From the NCBI RefSeq assembly GCF_002836515.1, contig NZ_PJBC01000061.1, positions 237,287 through 301,286 on the forward strand: a DNA stretch of 64,000 bases. The letters run 5' to 3'. Positions 1 to 8,510 of this stretch are shown here, piece by piece (within the stretch, counting starts at the first letter, position 1; each line of letters starts with the position of its first letter). The DNA is from Pseudomonas sp. Choline-02u-1 (GTDB taxonomy: Bacteria; Pseudomonadota; Gammaproteobacteria; Pseudomonadales; Pseudomonadaceae). A program made the translations under genes and the position numbers. The notes under the pieces were generated by a model. The model searched no databases and was not told where the DNA came from. It saw only the letters and a program-made list of their open reading frames with translations.

Positions 1-1062
1 GACTGCAGCGACGATGAGCGTCTGCGCCTTTGTTTGCGCATCAAGGACAGCGGCCGTGGGATCTCTGAGGACGACCAGGCCAAGTTGTTCAGCCCGTTCT
101 CCCAGGCAGGCAACCATGGGCAGTCGGCTCGCAGTGGTTCCGGTCTGGGCTTGGTGATCAGTCGCACACTCTGCGAAATGATGGGCGGAAGCCTGACATT
201 GTCGAGCCAGCTGGGGCAAGGGACGGAGATTGAAGTGCGGCTCAGCTTGCCGATCCTTGACCCGCTGGTTAGCGCACCGCTTGAAAACCTCGAGCCGCCG
301 GAGGGCGGCCAGCACAGCCTGAACATCCTGGTAATCGACGACTATCCGGCGAACCGTTTGCTACTGTCGCAACAGCTGAGCTACCTCGGCCATCGGGTCA
401 CCGACGCCGAGGACGGCGCTCGCGGTCTGCGCGCCTGGCGCAATGGGGCATTCGATGTGGTTATCACCGATTGCAACATGCCCGTCATGAACGGCTACGA
501 CCTGGCCCAGGCGATTCGTGATGATGAGGCCGCCCGAGGCGCGCCACGTTGCCTCGTGTTGGGCTTCACTGCGAATGCCTTGCCCGAGGAAAAAACGCGT
601 TGCACCTTGGCCGGCATGGACGATTGCCTGTTCAAACCGATCAGCCTGAGGGATTTGAGTCAACGCCTCATTGCCGTTGTGCGACAGCAGCGCTCAGCTG
701 TGGAGCTCCCGAGCGGACCCTCCACTGGCCATGACATGGATCTGAGCGATCTTGAACAATTGACCCATGGCGATTCGACCTCGATCAAACTTCTATTGAA
801 CGACCTGGCCACGAGCAACGACGAAGACAGGGTCAAATTGCTGCGCTTGTTCACCGCGCATGATCTTCAGGGACTGTCCGATCTGGCACACCGGGTCAAG
901 GGGGGCGCGCGCATTGTCAAAGTGCAATCATTGATCCACGCGTGTGAGGCGCTGGAAATTGCCAGCGAGGGCACCGATACACATGCCCTGACCGAAGCCG
1001 TGGACATGCTGCATCAGGCGATGGATAGACTGTCCGAGGTATTGAATGAACATCTGGCGTAA
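1..1062 (+). CDS. Hybrid sensor histidine kinase, C-terminal part (BvgS-like, truncated by window edge)
   Basis: The reading frame is open from base 1, so the true start lies upstream of the window. What remains reads, in order: the end of a HATPase domain (G1-type motif DSGRGIS near residue 15 and a GSGLGL G2 box near residue 47), a receiver domain (about residues 105-225) with acidic pair DD and phospho-acceptor Asp in the motif TDCNMPVMNG near residue 157, and a C-terminal Hpt domain with the phosphotransfer His in LAHRVKGGA near residue 297. This HATPase-REC-Hpt order is that of unorthodox kinases of the BvgS/EvgS type, which pass phosphate His-Asp-His to a separate response regulator. 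The input domains and the partner regulator are not visible. No regulator gene follows; the next gene is a LysR regulator. Confidence 0.9.
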   Translation, partial: DCSDDERLRLCLRIKDSGRGISEDDQAKLFSPFSQAGNHGQSARSGSGLGLVISRTLCEMMGGSLTLSSQLGQGTEIEVRLSLPILDPLVSAPLENLEPPEGGQHSLNILVIDDYPANRLLLSQQLSYLGHRVTDAEDGARGLRAWRNGAFDVVITDCNMPVMNGYDLAQAIRDDEAARGAPRCLVLGFTANALPEEKTRCTLAGMDDCLFKPISLRDLSQRLIAVVRQQRSAVELPSGPSTGHDMDLSDLEQLTHGDSTSIKLLLNDLATSNDEDRVKLLRLFTAHDLQGLSDLAHRVKGGARIVKVQSLIHACEALEIASEGTDTHALTEAVDMLHQAMDRLSEVLNEHLA

Positions 1063-1161
1063 CGGATTATCACAGCTCGGCTGGTGACAATATTGTGTTC
1101 GGCATCAGCTCCCGCAATCGCAGCCTTGGCTGCGATTGTCGTATCCACCCCGAGGAATCCC

Positions 1162-2088
1162 ATGGATCGTTTCCAGGAAATGCAGATCTTCGTTGTCGTT
1201 GCCCAGGAGCAGGGATTCTCGGCGGCGTCGCGGCGTCTGGGTTTATCGGCGGCGAGTGTCACGCGGGCGGTGGCGGCCCTGGAGCAGCATATCGGTACGC
1301 AGTTGCTGGTGCGCACCACGCGCACCGTGCATCTGACCGAAGCAGGTCAGCGGTATTGTGACGACTGCCGGCGGATTCTCGCCGAAGTGCAGGAGGCCGA
1401 AGATTCGGCGGCCGGCAGCCATGCCTTGCCGCGCGGGCAGTTGACGATTACTGCGCCGGTGTTGTTCGGTGATCTGTTCGTTACGCCGGTGATGGCCGAT
1501 TACCTCTGTCGCTATCCGGATGTGTCGATCAATGCGCTGTTGCTGGACCGGGTCGTCAACATGGTCGAGGAGGGCATTGATGTCGCGGTGCGCATCGGTG
1601 AGCTGCCGGACAGCAATCAGCATGCGATTCGCGTCGGTGAAGTGCGGCGGGTCATTTGTGCCTCGCCGACGTTTCTGGCTGCACATGGCCGCCCGGAGCA
1701 TCCGCAGGCCTTGGCCGCGCTGCCAGTGGTGGCGACATCGGCGATCGGTCAGCAACGCAACTGGCCGTTTCTCGACGGCGGTGAAGCGCTCAGCGTGCGC
1801 ACCGAACCGCGTCTGACCGTCACGGCCAATCAGTCGGCGATTACCGCCGCGCGCAAAGGCCTGGGCCTGACGCGAGTGCTGTCCTATCAAGTGGCTGACA
1901 AAGTCGCGGCGGGCGAGCTGGAAATCGTCCTCGCCGAGTTTGAATTAGCGCCGTTGCCGATCCATGTGGTGTATCAGGGCGGGCGCAAGGCGCCGGCGCG
2001 AATCCGCAGTTTCGTCGACTTCGCCGTGAAGGCTCTGCGTGAGCACCCGGCCTTGAGCGCTGCGGCGTTATTGCACGAGATGAAATAA
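1162..2088 (+). CDS. LysR-family transcriptional regulator
   Basis: 308-residue protein with an N-terminal winged HTH (residues 1-60, pattern FSAASRRLGLSAASVTRAVAALE) and a LysR substrate-binding domain to the C-terminus. I chose the ATG at 1162, preceded by GAGG, rather than an in-frame GTG/ATG-like codon further upstream, because the family normally starts a few residues before the first helix (MDRFQEMQIF). The sequence resembles the subgroup often next to glutathione transferases and other small detoxification enzymes. The glutathione S-transferase gene follows on the same strand after 104 bp, so it is a plausible target (inference). The effector cannot be read from sequence. Confidence 0.9.
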   Translation: MDRFQEMQIFVVVAQEQGFSAASRRLGLSAASVTRAVAALEQHIGTQLLVRTTRTVHLTEAGQRYCDDCRRILAEVQEAEDSAAGSHALPRGQLTITAPVLFGDLFVTPVMADYLCRYPDVSINALLLDRVVNMVEEGIDVAVRIGELPDSNQHAIRVGEVRRVICASPTFLAAHGRPEHPQALAALPVVATSAIGQQRNWPFLDGGEALSVRTEPRLTVTANQSAITAARKGLGLTRVLSYQVADKVAAGELEIVLAEFELAPLPIHVVYQGGRKAPARIRSFVDFAVKALREHPALSAAALLHEMK

Positions 2089-2192
2089 TCGATTGCAGCG
2101 GCTGGTTATTCTGTTGTTCCAGCAACCCATAGATGATGACTCCATCGGCGCGCTCATCCCCGTAGCGACGTCACTTTCCAGCGGAGTCGACC

Positions 2193-2819
2193 ATGCAAGC
2201 GATCAAACTCTACAACTTCCCACGTTCCGGCCACGCCCACCGCGTCGAGTTGATGCTGTCGCTGCTGCAACTGCCGACCGAGCTGATCTTCGTCGACCTG
2301 GCCAAGGGCGAGCACAAGCAGCCGCAGTACCTGGCGATCAACAGCTTCGGCCAAGTGCCGGCGATTGATGACAACGGCGTGGTGCTGGCCGATTCCAACG
2401 CGATTCTGGTGTATCTGGCGCAGAAATATGGCAACGGTCGCTGGCTACCAACCGACCCGGTGGGCGCGGCGCATGTGCAGCGCTGGTTGTCGGCAGCGGC
2501 GGGACCGATTGCGTTTGGCCCAGCAGCGGCACGCCTGATCACCGTGTTTGGCGCGCAACTGAATGCCGAGGAAGTCATTGGCCGTGCGCATAACCTGCTC
2601 AAGGTCATGGAGCTGGAGTTGGGCAAAACGGCGTATCTGGCGGGCGAGGAGCCAAGCATCGCTGACGTGTCTGCCTACAGTTACATTGCGCATGCACCGG
2701 AGGGCAATGTCTCGCTGGATGACTATGCCAACGTTCGCGCCTGGCTGGCGCGGATCGAAGCCTTGCCCGGTTTTGTCGCGATGCCGCGTACCGTCGCGGG
2801 TTTGCAGAAAACCGCGTGA
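2193..2819 (+). CDS. Glutathione S-transferase family protein
   Basis: 208 residues, the normal length for a cytosolic GST. The N-terminal thioredoxin-like half (about 1-80) contains the cis-proline region QVPAIDD and the following ADSNAILVYL segment, which is the glutathione-binding Glu/Asp-Ser position of the fold. The C-terminal all-helical half has the N-capping-box-like segment EEPSIADVSAY near residue 155. Expected role is conjugation of glutathione to electrophiles or related thiol chemistry in the cytoplasm; the substrate is unknown. The start ATG lies downstream of AGCGGAGT. The LysR gene upstream is co-oriented and is the likely regulator. It converges with wbpZ, whose stop is 10 bp away. 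Confidence 0.92.
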   Translation: MQAIKLYNFPRSGHAHRVELMLSLLQLPTELIFVDLAKGEHKQPQYLAINSFGQVPAIDDNGVVLADSNAILVYLAQKYGNGRWLPTDPVGAAHVQRWLSAAAGPIAFGPAAARLITVFGAQLNAEEVIGRAHNLLKVMELELGKTAYLAGEEPSIADVSAYSYIAHAPEGNVSLDDYANVRAWLARIEALPGFVAMPRTVAGLQKTA

Positions 2820-2829
2820 TTTCCTGCAC

Positions 2830-3960
2830 TCAAGCGTAGGACAGAGCCTTTTCAGCCAGCAGTTCCTGATACAGCTCTGTCCACTTGCGGCCCATCTCAT
2901 CGGCGGTGAACAACTGCCGGTAACGCGCTTCGGCTTTGACACCCATTTCGGCGGCACGCGCAGGGTTTTCCCATAGCGTACGCATGGCTTCACGAAAGGC
3001 CTGTGGATTGCTCGGAGGTACCACCAGCCCGGTTTCGTTGTGAATATTGATGAAACTGGTGCCGGTACCGATTTCGCTGGAGATCATCGGTTTGCCGTAC
3101 ATCGCGCCTTCGAGCAACGAAATCCCAAAGGCCTCCGAACGCAGGTGCGAAGGGAAGACGATGGCGTAGCTCAATTGCAGCAACGCGACCTTGTCCTCGT
3201 CACTCAGTCGTCCAAGGAAATGGATATTGCGCAGGCCCAGCTCAGCGGCCTGTGCATGCAGTTCCTGCTCCAGCGGCCCGGCACCGACGATCACCACGGG
3301 ATAATCGACGTCTTTGAGTGCATCGAGCAGGATGTGCAGCCCCTTGTAATAACGCATCACCCCGACGAAAAGAAAAAACTTATCTCCAAGCTGTTGGCGC
3401 CAGCGGTTCATCCGTTCGCTATCGGGCTGTGGATAACCTGCCTTGTTCAAACCGTAAGGAATAACCCGTGTCTTGTGTTGAAACTGCTGCAGTACATCGC
3501 TGGTGTGCAGATAGTTGGGCGAGGCGGCGACGATACGGTCCGCGTTGGCGAGGAAGCGATTCATCAGCGGCCGATAGAGCTTGAGCAAATGCTTCTGGCG
3601 AATGATGTCCGAGTGATAGGTGACCACGCTCGGCTTGTTCACGGCGCTGGCGAAATGCACCAGGTCCATGAACGGCCACGGGAAGTGATAGTTGATCACG
3701 TCGGCCTCGGCGGCCAGCTCGCGGAACTGCTTGAACACACTCCATGAAAACCCGGTCGAGGCAAACTGGATATCCAGCTTCGCCCGATACACCTGGTGTT
3801 GACCGAGTTGCACCACCGGCGGGGTCGGGTCTGCACTGAGGGTCAGCACCTGTGCATCGATGCCGTGCTGGGCACCGCTCTCGCACAACTGGAAGATGAC
3901 TTGTTCGATGCCGCCGACCGAATCGGGCAGGTATGTCTTGAAGAAATGAAGAACGCGCAT
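2830..3960 (-). CDS. wbpZ: GT4 glycosyltransferase, D-rhamnosyltransferase of the A-band polymer (WbpZ)
   Basis: 376 residues with the GT-B fold of family GT4. The C-terminal half has the family E-x7-E motif in SEAFGISLLEGA (near residue 285) and a donor-binding stretch FVGVMRYYKG near residue 200. WbpZ is held to attach the first D-rhamnose to the lipid-linked primer in the cytoplasm before WbpY and WbpX extend the chain (knowledge from P. aeruginosa). Assignment to WbpZ rests on it being the last gene of an operon whose order is exactly rmd-gmd-wbpW-wzm-wzt-wbpX-wbpY-wbpZ, and on matching length. Its start abuts the stop of wbpY with no gap, so the two are probably translationally coupled. 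Confidence 0.9.
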   Translation of the reverse strand: MRVLHFFKTYLPDSVGGIEQVIFQLCESGAQHGIDAQVLTLSADPTPPVVQLGQHQVYRAKLDIQFASTGFSWSVFKQFRELAAEADVINYHFPWPFMDLVHFASAVNKPSVVTYHSDIIRQKHLLKLYRPLMNRFLANADRIVAASPNYLHTSDVLQQFQHKTRVIPYGLNKAGYPQPDSERMNRWRQQLGDKFFLFVGVMRYYKGLHILLDALKDVDYPVVIVGAGPLEQELHAQAAELGLRNIHFLGRLSDEDKVALLQLSYAIVFPSHLRSEAFGISLLEGAMYGKPMISSEIGTGTSFINIHNETGLVVPPSNPQAFREAMRTLWENPARAAEMGVKAEARYRQLFTADEMGRKWTELYQELLAEKALSYA

Positions 3961-5091
3961 TCAACCTCCCATGGCCTGGCGGTAGGCACCGGCCGTAGCC
4001 TGTGCACAACGCTTCCAGGTAAAAAGCCTCGCCTGCTGCAATCCTGCTTCGCGGCAGGCCTGCCAATGCGGCGAGTCGTCAATCAAGCGGCTCATTGCGT
4101 CACGCAGGCCCTCGGCATCGTCCGCTTCAATATAGTTGCCAGCCGCGCCGGCCACTTCCGGCATCGCCGAAGAGCGAGTCGTCACCACCGGCGTGCCACT
4201 GGCCATGGCTTCCAGCACCGGCAAGCCAAAACCCTCATACAGCGATGGAAATATCAGCGCCCGGGCGCCGGCCAGCAGTTGCGCCAATTGCTCATCGGGC
4301 AGATAGCCGAGCAGACACACATGGCCGCTGGCCAACGCCTGGCGCAATGGTTCGTTGAACTGCTCGCGCTGCCAGCCGGCCATGCCCGCGATCAACAAGG
4401 GAAATCGCTGGCGTACGGCGTCGGGTAGCAGGGCGTGGGCCTGCAATGCCAGGCTCAGGTTCTTGCGCGGCTCAAGGGTGCCGACGCAGAGGAAATATTC
4501 CCGTGTCTGAACGGCGTGGGCCTTGAGCACACTGTCGATTTCCTCGGTTTGCCGAGGACGGAAACGTTCGGCCACGCCTAGCGGCGCCACCACAAATCGC
4601 TGCGCAGGAAGATTGAAAAAAGCCTGGGCCTCGTCAGCGATGGCCTGTGAGTCGGTCAGAATGATTCGCGCCTGTGCCACGCCTGCGGCCAGACGGCGTT
4701 CGATTTCCCTCAGCCGTGCCGGCGGCTGGGTTTGCGGGAAATGCAGGTGCGTCAGGTCATGCAGGGTGATCACGGTCGGGCCGTCGAAGGCCAGCGGCCA
4801 CAGGCTCGGTTCGTGATAGAGGTCGATCCCTTGCGCGCGCCCCTGATCGAAGCGTTTCTGCTCCAGCCAGCGCCGTGCCTGATAAGCCCCGGGTATCTGC
4901 CGCAACAATGGCGTCATGCGCGAATAGCCGGGCATGGCAGCATCCGGCACAACGCAACTCCAGCCCCAGCCGTGAAACAGGCTTATGTCCACATCCGATT
5001 CGCCACGCAAGGCGTTGACCAGCTCGGCGACGTAATGGCCGATGCCGGTGCGCGGTGCTTGCAGGATGCGAGCGTTAAGAGCAATGCGCAT
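3961..5091 (-). CDS. wbpY: GT4 glycosyltransferase, D-rhamnosyltransferase (WbpY)
   Basis: 376 residues. N-terminus MRIALNARILQAPRTGIG is typical of GT4 enzymes, with the GIGHY glycine loop. The C-terminal nucleotide-sugar domain has GTLEPRKN near residue 205 and the E-x7-E motif in LYEGFGLPVLEAM near residue 295. The ATG at 5091 was preferred over an upstream codon because it begins exactly at the first beta strand. This start overlaps the end of wbpX by 17 bp. In P. aeruginosa WbpY adds alpha-1,3-linked D-rhamnose units. Here the function is inferred from operon position and length. Confidence 0.9.
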   Translation of the reverse strand: MRIALNARILQAPRTGIGHYVAELVNALRGESDVDISLFHGWGWSCVVPDAAMPGYSRMTPLLRQIPGAYQARRWLEQKRFDQGRAQGIDLYHEPSLWPLAFDGPTVITLHDLTHLHFPQTQPPARLREIERRLAAGVAQARIILTDSQAIADEAQAFFNLPAQRFVVAPLGVAERFRPRQTEEIDSVLKAHAVQTREYFLCVGTLEPRKNLSLALQAHALLPDAVRQRFPLLIAGMAGWQREQFNEPLRQALASGHVCLLGYLPDEQLAQLLAGARALIFPSLYEGFGLPVLEAMASGTPVVTTRSSAMPEVAGAAGNYIEADDAEGLRDAMSRLIDDSPHWQACREAGLQQARLFTWKRCAQATAGAYRQAMGG

Positions 5092-6451
5092 GCTGATGTT
5101 CCGGAGCCGGCAGCGAAGCATTGAGGTTGCGCACAATACGCTCGACCAGTTGCGCGCTCGCCTCACGCCAGCTCAGCCAGCGCCAGTGTTCAAGGCTCAG
5201 CGGTGCCGGAAAAGCGCCGGAGCGCTCCATTCCGATCACCAGGTCAGTCAGCGACTGCGGATTGGTCAAATCGAAGTAGGCCATGTACTCACCACCAATT
5301 TCGCGGAACACCGGAATGTCGGAGGCCATTGCCGGTAACCCTCGTTGCATGGCTTCTACCAGTGGCAGACCGAAGCCTTCGACATGGGACGGAAACACCA
5401 GCGCCGTAGCGTGGGAGTAGGCGTATTCGAGGCTTTTGTCGGACAGTGTGTTGTACATGAACAAACGCCGGTTCAGTTCGGGGTGTTGGCGGATGCGATC
5501 GATCAGTGCCTCACACTTCCAGCCAATCTTGCCGACTATGCACAACCGGGCTGGCGAGCCGACGGACCAGGCGCGTTCGAACGCATCAAGCAAATAGGCG
5601 TGGTTCTTGCGCGGCTCGATGGTGCTGACCATCAGAAACACTGGTTCAGGGGTTATGAACAGCTGCAGCAAGCCGCGGTCGACTTCCGCCTCGGCTTCGC
5701 TCAGGTCCAGCTCGGAGCCCAGATGGAAGTAATCGAACCAGCGTTGGTCGACCTGATGCGAGCCGATGCGGCGCTGCATTTCCTCATGCACCTGATCGCG
5801 GATCGTCGCCGAGATCGCTACATAGCCATCGGCCGTGCGCGCGATCCAGTCAAACCAGTCGTTGAACACCTTGACCAGACCGGCATCGCAAAACTGTGGA
5901 TGGGTCAGCGGGATCAAATCGTAGATAACCGAAACGATACCCACCCCGTCACGCTTGAGTTGTTCGGCGAGGGGGAAAAAGTTCGCGTGCCACGATGAGT
6001 CCAGCAGCACCAGTTGATCACCCGCCCGGTGGGCCAGCGGCACGCAGCGCTCAGGAATGTGTTTGCCCCGCAGCGCGCGTTCAAACAGGCGCATCGGCAG
6101 ACTGAAACAGCCAAACGCGGTTAGCCTGCAGCCGATATACAGCACCCGTCGGGTGAAATGCGAGCGGTTGAACGGCCAGCGCCGTTCCAGTGCGCGGTGA
6201 CGTAACCAGAAGGCGTTGGCCCACTCCTCGAGTTTCACCCTTACGCCGATCATGTCGAGCTTGAGCGACTTGATTGGCGCCAGGCTTTTTACCTGGTAGA
6301 GAGCACCCTCGATCATCACTACCGGGATGCATTCAATGCTTTCATCGGCGCTCGGCAGTTGCTGGATGACGTTGCGCACTACGCGTTGAATGCCCGAATT
6401 GGCGGCAGGGTGCTCGAAAACATAGGTGCATTCCACCAACAAGCGGGTCAT
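5075..6451 (-). CDS. wbpX: GT4 glycosyltransferase, D-rhamnosyltransferase (WbpX)
   Basis: 458 residues, longer than its two neighbours because of an N-terminal extension of about 90 residues, as in P. aeruginosa WbpX. It has the STIEPRKNH loop and the E-x7-E motif in HVEGFGLPLVEAM in the C-terminal half. The ATG at 6451 follows GGAGAG and overlaps the wzt stop as ATGA, which supports it over a more upstream start. WbpX is held to add the alpha-1,2-linked D-rhamnose of the trisaccharide repeat. Role assigned from family and position; linkage specificity is not readable from sequence. Confidence 0.9.
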   Translation of the reverse strand: MTRLLVECTYVFEHPAANSGIQRVVRNVIQQLPSADESIECIPVVMIEGALYQVKSLAPIKSLKLDMIGVRVKLEEWANAFWLRHRALERRWPFNRSHFTRRVLYIGCRLTAFGCFSLPMRLFERALRGKHIPERCVPLAHRAGDQLVLLDSSWHANFFPLAEQLKRDGVGIVSVIYDLIPLTHPQFCDAGLVKVFNDWFDWIARTADGYVAISATIRDQVHEEMQRRIGSHQVDQRWFDYFHLGSELDLSEAEAEVDRGLLQLFITPEPVFLMVSTIEPRKNHAYLLDAFERAWSVGSPARLCIVGKIGWKCEALIDRIRQHPELNRRLFMYNTLSDKSLEYAYSHATALVFPSHVEGFGLPLVEAMQRGLPAMASDIPVFREIGGEYMAYFDLTNPQSLTDLVIGMERSGAFPAPLSLEHWRWLSWREASAQLVERIVRNLNASLPAPEHQHAHCS

Positions 6452-7713
6452 GGCAAGCTCTCCGTGTCGGTCAACTGGGCGAGGGGCGCGCTGCTGCGGG
6501 TAATGTCGGTCTGCGCCTGCAACCAGGAGCAGCCGACGAAGTCTTCCTGGCGATTGTTGATCACGTGGAAAATCAAACCGTAGTCGCGCCACTCGAAGTT
6601 GCGGTCCAGATGCGAGTCCAGCCGGGACAGACTCAAGGCGACCGAGTAGCTGCCCTTGCCCAGTCGCATGTCAAAGGCGAAACGGAAAGTTATTCGCTCG
6701 CCCGCGCTGAGGTCGGTCACCGCTTTGTCCAGACGATGGGTATTGATGCCGTAAATCGCTTGTCCCAGGCGATCCTTGATCATGAAGCCAAGAATAAGCC
6801 GCTCGATGTCCTGGCGGATTTCAGTCTGTACTTCCAAGACCACCGGCTGACCGACCTCAGCGACCTCAAGGCTGCGGCCCTGTGCGTCGAGCAGGCGAAC
6901 GTTGAGAATGCCCGCTTCGCCGGTGCCGGAAATCGTCTGCACCTGGCCATTGGCAAGCATCTCTTGCCGTACGATCTGGCCCTCACGCTGGGCGAGCATG
7001 GCGTTGTAGTAGTCCATGACTTCTTCGGGTTTGCCACGCATGGCCAGGCGGCCATTCTCCAGGAGGATGGCGCTGTCGCAGATTGACTGAATGGCTGAGC
7101 GGTCATGGGAAACGATCAGCAGGGTGGTGCCCGCCTTGCGGAAGCTGCGGATGCGCTCGAAGCTCTTGTGCTGGAAATAGGCGTCGCCGACCGACAGCGC
7201 CTCGTCGACGATCAGGATATCCGGGCGGCGCGAGGTAGCGACGCTGAATGCCAGGCGCATCTGCATGCCGCTGGAATACGTACGCACCGGATGATCGATG
7301 GCCTCGCCGATCTCGGCAAAGCCTTCGATTTGCGGCATCAGCGCGTCGATCTCTTCGACCTGCATTCCCAGCAGTTGCCCGGCCATGACGGCGTTCTGGC
7401 GACCGGTAAAGTCCGGGTGAAAACCCATGCCCAATTCCAGCAGCGCGGCCACCCGGCCCTGCAGATGGATGTGTCCGCAAGTCGGTTGGGTAGTGCCGGT
7501 GATCATCTTGAGCAAGGTGCTTTTGCCCGCGCCGTTGACGCCGACGATACCCACGGCTTCACCGGGCTGGATTTCGAAGTCGACATCACGCAGCACCCAA
7601 TGCAAGTCATGCCGAGCGCGGGAGAACGGCACCAGCCATTCGAGCAAGCGGCTCCAGCGGTTCGGGTATTGCTTGTAGGCTTTGGCCAGGCCGGTGACGC
7701 GTATGTGTCCCAT
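6448..7713 (-). CDS. wzt: A-band polysaccharide ABC exporter, ATP-binding subunit
   Basis: 421 residues. The N-terminal 250 residues are an ABC ATPase: Walker A GVNGAGKST, signature YSSGMQMRLAF, Walker B ILIVDEALSVGD and a switch His (VSHD). The C-terminal 150 residues or so form the extra beta-rich Wzt domain, which in homologous systems binds the polysaccharide terminus and couples chain completion to export. Length equals that of the P. aeruginosa protein. The gene shares one base with wzm upstream (TGATG) and overlaps wbpX downstream (ATGA), so stoichiometric translation is likely. With Wzm it exports the finished undecaprenyl-linked D-rhamnan across the inner membrane. Confidence 0.95.
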   Translation of the reverse strand: MGHIRVTGLAKAYKQYPNRWSRLLEWLVPFSRARHDLHWVLRDVDFEIQPGEAVGIVGVNGAGKSTLLKMITGTTQPTCGHIHLQGRVAALLELGMGFHPDFTGRQNAVMAGQLLGMQVEEIDALMPQIEGFAEIGEAIDHPVRTYSSGMQMRLAFSVATSRRPDILIVDEALSVGDAYFQHKSFERIRSFRKAGTTLLIVSHDRSAIQSICDSAILLENGRLAMRGKPEEVMDYYNAMLAQREGQIVRQEMLANGQVQTISGTGEAGILNVRLLDAQGRSLEVAEVGQPVVLEVQTEIRQDIERLILGFMIKDRLGQAIYGINTHRLDKAVTDLSAGERITFRFAFDMRLGKGSYSVALSLSRLDSHLDRNFEWRDYGLIFHVINNRQEDFVGCSWLQAQTDITRSSAPLAQLTDTESLP

Positions 7714-8510
7714 CAGAGTTCGTCCACCATTTCACCGACTCGCTGGCGGAACAGGCGTAGCGCCATGGCGCAGAGCAACAGTCCGATGATCAGTAACGGC
7801 AGCAGGGCAGGCCAGTGCGGCCATTGATTGTAGAGGAAGACGTTCTGATAGCTGGTCATCAGCGCGGTCATCGGGTTGAAACTGATGATGTGCTGAATGC
7901 CCGGTGGCAGGATCGACAATGGATAAACGATGGGCGTGAGCCAGAACCAGAACTGCAGGCAGATACCGAACATTTGCCCGACATCGCGAAAGAAAACATT
8001 GAGCATGCCCAGCAACATCCCCAGTCCGGCGGCGAAAATCACCTGCACGACCAGCAGCGGTATCAGCGCCAGCAGGGCCATGCCGGGCAGGCGGCCGCTG
8101 ACCAGAAGGAAGCCGAAGAACAGGCCGAGAATGATTGCAAAGTTGATCCCGGCGTTGAGCAGAGTGATTACCGGCAAGCAGATGCGCGGGAAACTGAGTT
8201 TCTTCAGCAGGTTGGCATTTTCCAGAAACATGGTCTGGCTGCGTGTGGTGATTTCCGCGAACAGACCCCAGGTCAGCAAACCGGCGCACAGGTAGACGCT
8301 ATAAGCCAGACCATCCTCCACGCCCGGCAGGCGAGCGCGCATGATCTGCGAAAAAATTACCGTATAGACAACGATCATCGACAGCGGGTTGAGCACCGTC
8401 CACAGCGCGCCGAACAGCGAGTTGCGATATCGCGACTGGAACTCGCGTTTGACGCTGCCGAGGATGAATCCCCGGTAGCTGCGCATTGAGCGGTACAAAG
8501 AAAGCAGCAT
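7713..8510 (-). CDS. wzm: A-band polysaccharide ABC exporter, permease subunit
   Basis: 265-residue ABC-2 type membrane protein. Six hydrophobic segments are visible, beginning near residues 35, 65, 115, 145, 175 and 230. A cytosolic N-terminus carries FQSRYRNSLFGALW, the region that contacts the nucleotide-binding subunit in O-antigen and teichoic-acid exporters. It lies directly after wbpW and immediately before wzt, matching the P. aeruginosa locus. It forms the polymer channel in the inner membrane with Wzt as motor. Confidence 0.95.
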   Translation of the reverse strand: MLLSLYRSMRSYRGFILGSVKREFQSRYRNSLFGALWTVLNPLSMIVVYTVIFSQIMRARLPGVEDGLAYSVYLCAGLLTWGLFAEITTRSQTMFLENANLLKKLSFPRICLPVITLLNAGINFAIILGLFFGFLLVSGRLPGMALLALIPLLVVQVIFAAGLGMLLGMLNVFFRDVGQMFGICLQFWFWLTPIVYPLSILPPGIQHIISFNPMTALMTSYQNVFLYNQWPHWPALLPLLIIGLLLCAMALRLFRQRVGEMVDEL